Source: an uncultured Butyricimonas sp. (lineage in GTDB: Bacteria; Bacteroidota; Bacteroidia; Bacteroidales; Marinifilaceae). From it: a DNA stretch of 35,021 nucleotides. Where the stretch lies: the NCBI GenBank assembly GCA_944320555.1, contig CALUHX010000035.1, positions 1-35,021 on the forward strand, given 5' to 3'. This document shows positions 15,990 through 23,778 of this stretch, in pieces (within the stretch, counting starts at the first letter, position 1; each line of letters opens with the position of its first letter). The translations under genes and the position numbers were made by a program. The notes beneath the pieces were generated by a model, which was not told the origin of the DNA, did no database searches, and saw only the letters and a program-made list of their open reading frames with translations.

Positions 15990-16285
15990 TGGGTGAAGGA
16001 GAAATCGGAACGCGTCGGGCTGACGTTTTGGAAACGATGAAGCGGAGTCGGAAAGACGGCGGATGGGAATTGCGAGGGATTTCCGCCGGTTTTACACCGG
16101 CTTTCCATCCGCGTTCTTCCGTTAAAGCCGAGACAAAGCCGAGATAAAGTCGAGACAAAGCCGATAGCAGTCGACTTTGTTTCGTGGCGGTGTCACAGTT
16201 TTATCCGTTGTCGTGGAGGAAACGTGGCTTAACGCGGTTCGAAATCCGTCGAATTTTAGTATTAACCGTTAAAAAAATTAGAGTT
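15990..16285 (+). other. structured leader with hairpins and a tandem repeat, no gene
   Basis: No plausible protein is encoded in this stretch on either strand. An 8 bp outer stem, GCGGATGG/CCATCCGC (16059-16066, 16105-16112), encloses an inner GCCGGT/ACCGGC stem (16085-16090, 16096-16101). A second hairpin with a 9 bp outer stem, including one G-U pair, spans 16152-16183. Between them lie four 11-bp tandem repeats. The region could be a long regulatory 5' leader of the DUF6266 gene or an independent small RNA; neither is proven. The flank 15775-15957 holds nothing I can name. Confidence 0.4.
16124..16167. repeat. four 11-bp tandem repeats
   Basis: Units are AAAGCCGAGAC, AAAGCCGAGAT, AAAGTCGAGAC and AAAGCCGATAG in direct order without gaps. 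Too short and irregular to be a CRISPR array. The last two units form part of the hairpin at 16152-16183. Confidence 0.8.
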
Positions 16286-16969
16286 ATGGCGATTTTTAGA
16301 TCAGGATTGGGGGAAGTGAAGGGGAAGTATGGCAATTTGATTACCTATGTGGTGAAAGGGCAAAACCGGGTGCGGGCGACGCCGCTCCGTTACAAGGACG
16401 CGAACACGGAGGAGCAACAGAAGCAGCGGACGCGGTTGAAATTCGTGTGCAAGTTTTATTCCTATGCGATGCAGGAACCGTTGCTGAAGGAGGTTTGGCG
16501 GGCGGCAGCCGTGCCCACGCCCTATGACCGCTATGTGTTGTTCCGGAAGGTGAACATGAACGCCTGCACGGCGGATTTTACCATTGGCGATTACACGCAG
16601 TTGCATTTGGCGCAGGGGACGCTGGCGAAGCCGTTGAATATGCGGTTCGATTTGGACGAGAGTGACAATCTGATTGTCACGTGGGAAAACCATTTGGATT
16701 ATCTCGCCTCGCGGGCGGACGACGAGTTGCGGATTGCCTTTTTGCGGGGCGATTCTTACGTGGCGCAAGTGATGGGGCCGACGGGGGCGACCCGGAAGGA
16801 GGAGCGGGCGGTGGTGCCCCTCGAGCGGAAAGACGGCAGGCCGTTGTACCTTTACGTGTTTTTTGCCGCCCCGGACGGTTCGGCTTATTCGGACGACACG
16901 TATTTCCGCGCGGAGTTCAAGGCGGGGGAGGGTGAAGATGCGGCGGAAGGAGAAGAGAAAGCGGAGTGA
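16286..16969 (+). CDS. DUF6266 family protein
   Basis: 227 residues starting at the ATG at 16286. The family is confined to Bacteroidetes; it typically opens with a conserved glycine-rich segment (here SGLGEVKGKYGNLITYVVKG, about 6-25) and then a helical KQRTRLKFVCKFYSY region. The C-terminal half is rich in beta-strand and aromatic residues, with an acidic tail. There is no signal peptide, so it may be cytoplasmic or exported by an unrecognised route. Function is not known. The unusual feature is its approximately 290 nt structured leader and dedicated promoter. Two hairpins follow the gene, one of them a strong terminator. Confidence 0.75.
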   Translation: MAIFRSGLGEVKGKYGNLITYVVKGQNRVRATPLRYKDANTEEQQKQRTRLKFVCKFYSYAMQEPLLKEVWRAAAVPTPYDRYVLFRKVNMNACTADFTIGDYTQLHLAQGTLAKPLNMRFDLDESDNLIVTWENHLDYLASRADDELRIAFLRGDSYVAQVMGPTGATRKEERAVVPLERKDGRPLYLYVFFAAPDGSAYSDDTYFRAEFKAGEGEDAAEGEEKAE

Positions 16970-16991
16970 CCGGCATGGCGGACAGCGTTGC

Positions 16992-17040
16992 CGATCAAGT
17001 GTTTAAGTCCCTCCCTTGAAATGGGGAGGGAGCCGCAAGG
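16992..17040 (+). repeat. dispersed hairpin repeat, copy A
   Basis: The segment starting CGATCAAGTG and containing a hairpin (TCCCTCCC at 17008-17015 with GGGAGGGA at 17024-17031) is matched in inverted orientation by a copy at 31150-31193. Both copies lie just after gene ends, so they may be terminator-associated repeat elements. Confidence 0.6.
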
Positions 17041-17057
17041 CGGACGGAGGGGATTAA

Positions 17058-17096
17058 AAGACGACCTCTGGCGGCAAAGCCGCCGGAGGTCGTCTT
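17058..17096. terminator. strong intrinsic terminator after DUF6266
   Basis: An 18 bp stem with one G-T wobble, made from an AAGACGACCTC arm and GAGGTCGTCTT arm around a GC-rich core, closes an AAA loop. Placed between convergent DUF6266 and yitT genes, it can serve both strands. Confidence 0.8.
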
Positions 17097-17153
17097 AAAA
17101 CTGCCTCGTCGTGTTTTTGAGCCCGCTTTTTTTCTCGGGCTTGCGGATGGCGG

Positions 17154-18050
17154 TCAGGATTTGAGCGCGTCGAATCCTTTGCCGTAGACGCCCATCGTGT
17201 TCGATATGCTGAGGAATGCGTCAGGGTCGATCGCTTTGGCGATGCGCACGATGCTGGGCATTTCGCTCTTGCGGGCGAAGACGATGAGCATTTTGTGGTG
17301 CTCGCCGGTGTACCAGCCCTGGCAGTCGACGACGGTCACGCCCCGCCTCATGGTGTTGGTGATTTGGTTCGCGACTTCCTCGAATTTGTGCGAGAAGATG
17401 ACGAACTGTATGGATTGCATTTGTCCCGTGAAGACGAGGTCGATGGTGTAGGAGTTGACACCCATGACCACGTAGCCGTAGATGATGGTGCCTACGCCGA
17501 CTATGGGGTCGGCTATTGTCGAGTCGGCGGTGAAGTAGCTGCATCCGATGATGACCACGTCGATGTACATGATGATTTTGCCCGGACTGATGTTGTGGTA
17601 TTTGTTAATCATCATGGCCACGATGTCGGTTCCCGCGGTGCTTCCCCCGTTGGCGAGCGATATGCCTATTCCCGCCCCGCACATGATGCCGGAGAGGACG
17701 GCGCACATGAATTTGTCGTCGAGCAGCGGCTCATGGATGAAGTTTTGGAAGAGGCTGAGCAGGAACGAACTCATGAATATGGCGTAGATGGTTTTCACGC
17801 CGAATTTCGGGCCAATCACTTTCATGGCTATCGCTATGAGGATGAAGTTGATGATGAAATAGCTGTAGCCGATGGGGATGGTGTTGCCTGTCAGGAAGTA
17901 GATGATGGTGGCGATACCGGTCACTCCTCCACCCACCAGGTGGTGGGGGGCGAGGAACGCGGTCACTGCGAATGTGTAAATCAGTAGCCCGAATGTGATT
18001 AAAAGGTAGGCTTTGATTTCGTGTGCTAAGTCTTTTTTTGTCAATTTCAT
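17154..18050 (-). CDS. YitT-family membrane protein (DUF161/DUF2179)
   Basis: 298 residues. The first 200 or so include five or six hydrophobic segments, with a conserved GGGVTGIATIIYFLTG stretch near 40-55 and a later GISLANGGSTAGTDIVAMM stretch. The last 80 residues form a soluble DUF2179 domain, a ferredoxin-like fold. The family is widely distributed and poorly characterised. It lies 4 bp from the end of glnS on the same strand, so it is probably cotranscribed behind glnS. Confidence 0.83.
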   Translation of the reverse strand: MKLTKKDLAHEIKAYLLITFGLLIYTFAVTAFLAPHHLVGGGVTGIATIIYFLTGNTIPIGYSYFIINFILIAIAMKVIGPKFGVKTIYAIFMSSFLLSLFQNFIHEPLLDDKFMCAVLSGIMCGAGIGISLANGGSTAGTDIVAMMINKYHNISPGKIIMYIDVVIIGCSYFTADSTIADPIVGVGTIIYGYVVMGVNSYTIDLVFTGQMQSIQFVIFSHKFEEVANQITNTMRRGVTVVDCQGWYTGEHHKMLIVFARKSEMPSIVRIAKAIDPDAFLSISNTMGVYGKGFDALKS

Positions 18051-18054
18051 TGCG

Positions 18055-19758
18055 TTAGTTATTTAGTTTTGCCCATGTGTCTTTCAGTCCGACGGTGCGA
18101 TTGAACACCAGAGCTTTCGGTCGGGAGTCTTTGTCCACGCAGAAGTATCCCAGGCGTTGGAATTGGAAGCGGTCGCCCTCTTTCGCGGAACGCAGGCTTG
18201 GCTCCAGTTTGCAGTGGCGCAGCACTTGGAGGGAATTCTCGTTGAGGAATTCCTTGAAGTCCACGTCCTTGTGTCCGGCGGGGTCGGGGTCTTTGAAGAG
18301 GCGGTCGTAGAGACGCACTTCGGCCTCGATGGCGTCGGGGGCCGACACCCAGTGGAGGGTGCCCTTCACTTTCCGGTTGGCGTTGGCTCCGGATCCGCTC
18401 CGGGTTTCCGGGTCGTAGACGCAGTGGATGAGAGTGATGTCGCCGTCGGTGTTTTTTTCCACGCCCACGCATTTCACGATGTAGGCTCCCTTGAGGCGGA
18501 CCTCGTTGCCGGGTGTCATGCGGAAGAATTTCTTGGGGGCGTTTTCCATGAAGTCGTCCCGCTCGATGTACAGTTCGCGGGAGAAGGGAATTTGGCGCGT
18601 GCCGGCGGTCTCGTCCTCGGGGTTGTTCTCGACCTCGACGAGTTCGGATTGTCCCTCGGGGTAGTTGTCGATGACGACTTTCACAGGGTTGAGCACGGCC
18701 ATGACGCGGGGGGCCACTTTGTTGAGGTGTTCTCTCGCACAGAATTCCAGAAGGGCCATGTCGACGACGATTTCCCGCCGGGCGACGCCCACTTTTTCGG
18801 CGAAGAGCCGGATGGCCTCGGGGGTGTATCCGGCGCGCCGCAGTCCGGAGATTGTCGGCATGCGGGGGTCGTCCCATCCGGCCACGATGCCTTTCTGCAC
18901 CAGTTCGAGCAGACGGCGTTTGCTCATGACGGTGTAGCTGAGGTTGCGGCGCGCGAATTCAATTTGGCGGGGACGATACTCGGTGTCGATGAGCTGGTCG
19001 AGGAACCAGTTGTAGAGCGGGCGGTGCACCTCGAACTCCAGCGTGCAGATGGAGTGGGTGATGCCCTCGATGTAGTCGCTCTGCCCGTGGGTGAAGTCGT
19101 ACATGGGGTAGATGCACCATTTGTCGCCGGTGCGATGGTGGGGGGTGTGCATGATGCGGTACATGATGGGGTCGCGCATGAGCATGTTGGGCGAGGCCAT
19201 GTCGATTTTGGCGCGGAGCACTTTTTCTCCGTTTTTAAACTCGCCGGCTTTCATGCGCCGGAAGAGGTCGAGGTTTTCTTCCGGGGAACGGTCGCGGTAA
19301 GGGCTGTTGACTCCCGGCTCTGTAGGGGTCATGCGCTGTGCGCTGATGACCTCGGCGGGCTGGTCGTCCACGTACGCCTTTCCTTCGACAATCAGTTTTT
19401 CGGCCCAGTCGTAAAGTTGCTGGAAGTAGTCCGACGCGTAATGTGGCTCTCCTTCCCATTGGAATCCCAGCCACCGGATATCTTGTTGTATGGAATCAAT
19501 GTATTCGACGTCTTCTTTGGACGGGTTCGTGTCGTCGAACCGCAGGTTGCATTTTCCGTTGTACTTGGCGGCGATGCCGAAGTTCAAGCAGATGGATGTC
19601 GCGTGTCCGATGTGGAGATACCCGTTGGGTTCGGGCGGGAAGCGGGTGCGCACTCTTCCGCCGTTTTTTCCGGCCGCCAATTCTTCCTCTATTATTTGTT
19701 CAATGAAGTTCAGCGATTTGCCTTCACCTTCTTCTTCTACGAGATGATTTTTGTCCAT
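18055..19758 (-). CDS. glnS: glutaminyl-tRNA synthetase
   Basis: 567 residues, a class I synthetase that charges tRNA-Gln with glutamine. The N-terminal catalytic domain has [16 protein letters not shown] with the HIGH signature, and the KMSKS loop appears as VMSKRRL. The C-terminal half is the beta-barrel anticodon-binding region. Direct glutaminylation is present, so the organism would not depend on Gat amidation for tRNA-Gln. A putative promoter lies upstream, and yitT follows by 4 bp. Confidence 0.95.
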   Translation of the reverse strand: MDKNHLVEEEGEGKSLNFIEQIIEEELAAGKNGGRVRTRFPPEPNGYLHIGHATSICLNFGIAAKYNGKCNLRFDDTNPSKEDVEYIDSIQQDIRWLGFQWEGEPHYASDYFQQLYDWAEKLIVEGKAYVDDQPAEVISAQRMTPTEPGVNSPYRDRSPEENLDLFRRMKAGEFKNGEKVLRAKIDMASPNMLMRDPIMYRIMHTPHHRTGDKWCIYPMYDFTHGQSDYIEGITHSICTLEFEVHRPLYNWFLDQLIDTEYRPRQIEFARRNLSYTVMSKRRLLELVQKGIVAGWDDPRMPTISGLRRAGYTPEAIRLFAEKVGVARREIVVDMALLEFCAREHLNKVAPRVMAVLNPVKVVIDNYPEGQSELVEVENNPEDETAGTRQIPFSRELYIERDDFMENAPKKFFRMTPGNEVRLKGAYIVKCVGVEKNTDGDITLIHCVYDPETRSGSGANANRKVKGTLHWVSAPDAIEAEVRLYDRLFKDPDPAGHKDVDFKEFLNENSLQVLRHCKLEPSLRSAKEGDRFQFQRLGYFCVDKDSRPKALVFNRTVGLKDTWAKLNN

Positions 19759-19785
19759 ACTGATATTTTATTAAGATTGTCGCCG

Positions 19786-19816
19786 CGAAGTTAAGGAATT
19801 TATGGCAGTTGTCAAT
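19786..19816 (-). promoter_or_regulatory. candidate glnS promoter
   Basis: On the minus strand a -33 ATTG (19816-19813) and a -7 TAACTTCG (19793-19786, one mismatch to TAnnTTTG) are separated by 19 bases. Confidence 0.4.
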
Positions 19817-19900
19817 AATTGTTGTCCGAAACTCCTCAAGCGGGACACAGGGAGTTTTTTCCGCTGCACGGGCGGGGGGAACATCTTCCTTTTTCCCAAG

Positions 19901-19932
19901 TTTGTGCGGGTATGAAACTTTTTTTATCTTTG
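19901..19932 (+). promoter_or_regulatory. consensus promoter of the porin gene
   Basis: TTTG at 19901-19904 and TATCTTTG at 19925-19932, 20 bases apart, fit the Bacteroidetes sigma promoter perfectly. Transcription should start near 19936-19938, only 2-4 bases before the ATG at 19940. Confidence 0.75.
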
Positions 19933-19939
19933 CACGCGT

Positions 19940-21913
19940 ATGAGGAAACTAATTGGCACCATATTGGGATGTTTGCTGTCGCTCACGTTGTTGGCGCAGA
20001 GTGATTTCGGTTATAACGATTATGACGGGATGGGCGACCCGAACCAGGAGGAGATGGCGCAGGACTCCACGGAGCGCGAAATCGCGCCTTTCCACCGGAT
20101 TGCCTGGCGATGGGCGCACGACGGGGTTTACCGCGAGTTTGTGCCTATCGACACATCCATGGACGGAATCCACAACGCGAACGTGATTTTCAAGCAGAGT
20201 GTGGCGAACACGTATTTGGGGAATTTTCCCTCGCCATACGTTTCGGCGATTTATGTCTTGCGGCCGGAAGGGGTGGATTTCACTCCGTTGGACAGGGTGA
20301 GGGCTTATATTTTCAGGCCGGAGGACGCATTGGAGTACAATATGACGGCGCCTTACACGCAATTGGCCTATTATAACGGAGGGGCGAAAGGGAAGTCCGA
20401 GAACTGGCTGGACGTTTGGCACATTCAGAATATCCGCCCGTTTTGGAGCGCGGGTGTCCGTTACAACTTGATGTCAGCGGACGGGGCTTACGTGAACCAG
20501 AAGGCGAAGGTGTACAATTTCGCATTTTTCTCGAGTTACGAGCGGGAGCGGGTGGCTGTTTCTTTTTTCCTGAACCAGAACGTGGGCGGTTTCAATGAGA
20601 ACGGAGGGGTGGAGGACGTGGAGCTGTTCCGCGACACGACGTTGAATTCCCAGCTTGTGGCCATGCGCCTGCAAAACGAGCCGAACAATAATTTCTACAA
20701 TTTCAATCTCTATGCGATGGGCCAGTACAACATCGGCAAGGAGAAGGAGATTTACACCCAGTTGGACAGCACGCGGGTGGACACTTCCGTGACTTATCCG
20801 ATGAAGGCGACGTTCGCCGTGAGAGTGGAGGACGACGAGTACAAGTTTCGGGAGGAGAGCGTGGAGGGGGAGTTTTTCCCCGTGTCGTACATTGACAGTT
20901 TGAGCAATACGGACCGGACGAAGATGCGGCTGTATGAGTTGAACACGAAGTTCATCGTGAACGAGCACCCGAAATACAAGTATTTGCCTGGCGTGTATGC
21001 GGGGCTGACCTTCAAGTATATGAAGGACGGAAGCCGCGTGTCGGCCGACACAATCAACAATTGGGCGGACAGGAAGTCGACGGCGACTTATTTGAACGTG
21101 GGGGCTTTCAATGTGGACACGGCCGCCATGTTCACGTTTGACGTCTGGGGAAATTTGTGCCTGTTGGGAGACTATAGCGGCGACTACGAGTTGGGAGGGA
21201 AAATCACGCAATACTTTAACCGGGAACGGCATGCGTCGGTGACTGTGGACGCCTTGATCGCGAACCGCACTCCGACCCGTTTTTACGAGTATTATTTCGG
21301 GAACCACCAACGATGGGAGAACAGTTTCGACAAGGTCCACTTTAATCAGGTGAAGGGCACTTACCGGAACACGAGGTTGCGGACGGAGTTGGGGGTGGCT
21401 TTGAACAATACGACGAACTATTTGTATTTCGACGAGGAGGCTTTGCCTGCGCAGTATTCCGGGAATCTGCTGGTGGTGACGGCATGGGCGAAGGAGAAGT
21501 TCAAAGCCGGGAATTTTTATTTTGACGAGACGGTGTATTACCAGTTGTCGAGCAAAACGGAGGTGCTGGATTTGCCTATGGTGGCGGTCTACTCCCACAA
21601 TTATTACATGAACCGGTTTTTCAAGAACGCGTTGGGATTCCAGATAGGCGTGGATTTGTTTTACAACACGTCGTTTTACGCTCCGGCCTACATGCCCTCC
21701 ATCATGCAATTTTACAACCAGCGGCAGGAGAAGTTGGGAAATTATCCCAAGTTGGATTTGTTCCTCGTGTTGAATATCAAACGGGCGGACATTTTTGCCA
21801 AGCTGGAGCATGCCAACGAGTATCTCGGCAACCGGAATTATTTTTCCGCCTACACTTACCCCCTCAATCCCATGAAATTCAAGTTCGGGGTGCGGTGGAA
21901 TTTTTATGATTAG
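19940..21913 (+). CDS. putative outer membrane porin (Porin_10-like)
   Basis: 657 residues. A signal peptide (MRKLIGTILGCLLSLTLLAQ) is followed by acidic, tyrosine-rich sequence and a C-terminal region of alternating beta-strands. It ends in FKFGVRWNFYD, with aromatic residues typical of an outer-membrane barrel. It resembles the putative porin family (PF14121) common in Bacteroidetes. Substrate is not known. The sigma gene follows 29 bp later. The promoter lies so close that the mRNA is nearly leaderless; no other ATG would keep the signal peptide. Confidence 0.75.
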   Translation: MRKLIGTILGCLLSLTLLAQSDFGYNDYDGMGDPNQEEMAQDSTEREIAPFHRIAWRWAHDGVYREFVPIDTSMDGIHNANVIFKQSVANTYLGNFPSPYVSAIYVLRPEGVDFTPLDRVRAYIFRPEDALEYNMTAPYTQLAYYNGGAKGKSENWLDVWHIQNIRPFWSAGVRYNLMSADGAYVNQKAKVYNFAFFSSYERERVAVSFFLNQNVGGFNENGGVEDVELFRDTTLNSQLVAMRLQNEPNNNFYNFNLYAMGQYNIGKEKEIYTQLDSTRVDTSVTYPMKATFAVRVEDDEYKFREESVEGEFFPVSYIDSLSNTDRTKMRLYELNTKFIVNEHPKYKYLPGVYAGLTFKYMKDGSRVSADTINNWADRKSTATYLNVGAFNVDTAAMFTFDVWGNLCLLGDYSGDYELGGKITQYFNRERHASVTVDALIANRTPTRFYEYYFGNHQRWENSFDKVHFNQVKGTYRNTRLRTELGVALNNTTNYLYFDEEALPAQYSGNLLVVTAWAKEKFKAGNFYFDETVYYQLSSKTEVLDLPMVAVYSHNYYMNRFFKNALGFQIGVDLFYNTSFYAPAYMPSIMQFYNQRQEKLGNYPKLDLFLVLNIKRADIFAKLEHANEYLGNRNYFSAYTYPLNPMKFKFGVRWNFYD

Positions 21914-21942
21914 GGGAAAATGTCTTTTTAAACAGGAATGCG

Positions 21943-22503
21943 ATGAGGTCTTTGGGAAACGAGCGAGAACGGAAGGAAAGATTCCAGCGACTTTTCCGGG
22001 ATTATTTTGCTTCCATGTGTGCGTTTGCCACCCGTTATCTGGAGGACGGGGAAGAGGCGAAAGACGTGGCGCACGATGTGTTTTGTTATTTGTGGGAGCA
22101 TCCGGCGGAATTGGAGAGGGTGGAAGACGAGCGGAATTATCTGTATGTGGTGACGCGCAATAAATGCCTCGACATTTTGCGGCGGAGGAGTGCCCGCTCC
22201 CGTTACGAGCAGAGCGTGTCGAGCGAGGAAAAGGAGGAGCCTGCCTTTTTTAGCGAGGAGGTGGACCGGGAAGAGTTGTACCGGTTGCTGGACGAAGGTA
22301 TCAGGCAATTGCCGGAACAAGGAAGAAAAATCATTTTGTTGAAGTTGGAAGGGTTGAAAAATCAAGAAATCGCAGACAGGTTGCATGTGGCTTTGAGCAC
22401 GGTGAACACGTTGAAAAACAATGCGTACAAGACGCTTAGGGCATTTTTGGAGAAGCGTTACCGTGCGATATTATTATTTTTAACAAAAATAAAGTTCGCT
22501 TGA
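21943..22503 (+). CDS. ECF-type RNA polymerase sigma factor
   Basis: 186 residues. Region 2 (DYFASMCAFATRYL and EEAKDVAHDVFCYLWEH) and region 4 (LPEQGRKIILLKLEGLKNQE with the helix-turn-helix EIADRLHVALSTVNTLKNNA) are visible, separated by a short acidic linker. There is no region 1.1 or 3, as expected for the ECF group. It sits immediately before the FecR gene, its presumed anti-sigma factor, and should direct transcription of the SusC operon in response to surface signalling. A DNA-recognition sequence could not be identified. It lies 29 bp after the porin gene and may share its transcript. Confidence 0.92.
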   Translation: MRSLGNERERKERFQRLFRDYFASMCAFATRYLEDGEEAKDVAHDVFCYLWEHPAELERVEDERNYLYVVTRNKCLDILRRRSARSRYEQSVSSEEKEEPAFFSEEVDREELYRLLDEGIRQLPEQGRKIILLKLEGLKNQEIADRLHVALSTVNTLKNNAYKTLRAFLEKRYRAILLFLTKIKFA

Positions 22504-22558
22504 TTCAATAGTTTTGCCTTTCATTTCGTCTTTATATTGTAAATGCAATAGTAAGACT

Positions 22559-23716
22559 ATGAAAGATGAACAACAAATAAAGATACGAATGCTGTTTAGG
22601 CGTCTTCTTGGCATGGAAAGCGAGAGGGAAAGGCAGGAGTCGGACGCATGGCTGAGGGAACATCCGCAGGGACGTCGATGGCTGGATAGCATGGAAGGGG
22701 GACGGGAATATTTGCGTCGGCGTGAATTTCTGGGAAGTCTGGATACGGAGCAGGAGTTGCGAAGCGTGATGAGAGGTAGGCGCGAAATGTTGCGCAAACG
22801 ACGGGAGAGGTGGATCGCTGCCGCCTCGGTGTGTTTGATTGTGGGGGCGGGCGTTTTTTTCTTTTCGCAGGAACGGGAGTCGCCGTCCGTTCGGGAATCG
22901 GGCGCGCCCGGGTCTTTCGGGGCTGTCCTTGTGGCGAGCGACGGCTCGCGCCACGATTTGTTCGCTTCCGGAGATACGATAGAGGTGCTTTCGGAGCATT
23001 ACATCGTGTCGGATTCCGGGGGTATCACGTATACGGGTTTGCCTGCGGTTGAGGAGGAGAGGTTGGAATATAACCGTGTCGTGGTGAGCCGGGGGCACGA
23101 GTATATGTTGACGTTGCAAGACGGCACGAAGGTGTGGCTCAATTCGGATTCGGAGCTGGAGTATCCCGTGACTTTCGTGCGGGGCGAACGGCGGGTGAGG
23201 TTGAGCGGGGAGGCTTATTTCGAGGTGGCGCGTGACAGTCTTTCGCCTTTTACCGTGGAAGTGGACGGCGGTTTCCATGTCCGGGTTTTAGGCACTTGTT
23301 TCAATGTGAAGGCTTACGAGACGGACAGCCGTTATGAGACGACCCTTGTGAGCGGATGCGTGAGGGTCGAGGACACGACGGGATTGGAGGTGACGCTTCG
23401 TCCTTCGGAGCAGCTTGTGCTTGGCCGTGATGGCAGCCACGAGGTGCGGGAAGTGGACACGCGTTATTATCTGGCTTGGCACGAGGGGTGGTTTTATTTC
23501 CGGAACGAGTCGCTGCGGCAGGTGTTACTCATGGTGGGACGATGGTACGATGTTGAGTTTGAATGCGGAGAAGGGGTGTCCGTGGACGACAGGCAGGTGA
23601 CGGGGAAGGTGCGTCGTTTCGATAATTTGAAGGAGATTCTTGGAATGTTGAGCAAGGTGACAGGGGTCGAATTTAAAGAGGAAGGTGACAGGATAGTTTT
23701 ATATGACAGCAAATAA
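22559..23716 (+). CDS. FecR-family anti-sigma factor
   Basis: 385 residues from 22559. A cytoplasmic N-terminal domain (about 1-84) binds the sigma factor; one transmembrane segment, WIAAASVCLIVGAGVFFF, lies at 85-102. The periplasmic part has a FecR domain (including LQDGTKVWLNSDSELEYP and SGEAYFEV) and a C-terminal DUF4974-type domain, WHEGWFYFRNESLRQVL onward, which typically touches the STN domain of the partner receptor. It holds the sigma factor inactive until the receptor signals. The open frame reaches 22514, but the ATG at 22559 gives a normal start. A hairpin lies between it and the receptor gene. Confidence 0.9.
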   Translation: MKDEQQIKIRMLFRRLLGMESERERQESDAWLREHPQGRRWLDSMEGGREYLRRREFLGSLDTEQELRSVMRGRREMLRKRRERWIAAASVCLIVGAGVFFFSQERESPSVRESGAPGSFGAVLVASDGSRHDLFASGDTIEVLSEHYIVSDSGGITYTGLPAVEEERLEYNRVVVSRGHEYMLTLQDGTKVWLNSDSELEYPVTFVRGERRVRLSGEAYFEVARDSLSPFTVEVDGGFHVRVLGTCFNVKAYETDSRYETTLVSGCVRVEDTTGLEVTLRPSEQLVLGRDGSHEVREVDTRYYLAWHEGWFYFRNESLRQVLLMVGRWYDVEFECGEGVSVDDRQVTGKVRRFDNLKEILGMLSKVTGVEFKEEGDRIVLYDSK

Positions 23717-23719
23717 AAC

Positions 23720-23750
23720 GGCCGAGGATGCTTGGAACCATCCTGCGGCC
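23720..23750 (+). terminator. hairpin between fecR and the susC-like gene
   Basis: GGCCG (23720-23724) and AGGATG (23725-23730) pair with CATCCT (23739-23744) and CGGCC (23746-23750), with one bulged G. It may end the regulator transcript or lower read-through into the receptor gene. A U-rich stretch follows, but not immediately. Confidence 0.5.
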
Positions 23751-23778
23751 ACATGTTTAAATTTTTAATTTTAATTTT

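Noticed and set aside
16124-16167. Possible CRISPR array
   Set aside because: Units of 11 bp with no spacers; a simple tandem repeat.
16236-16247. GGTTCGAAATCC segment resembling a tRNA T-arm
   Set aside because: It has an extra A compared with the consensus and no acceptor or anticodon stems fit around it.
18157-19794. 545-residue plus-strand open frame opposite glnS
   Set aside because: It is the complement of a GC-rich coding gene and shows no known domain; glnS is certain.
20474-21811. 445-residue minus-strand open frame opposite the porin gene
   Set aside because: Shadow of the porin gene, histidine- and arginine-rich, with no recognisable domain.
22513-22540. Possible fecR promoter (TTTG then TATATTGT)
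   Set aside because: The -7 candidate does not match TAnnTTTG and the spacing is too short at 16 bases; the gene is probably read with the sigma gene.
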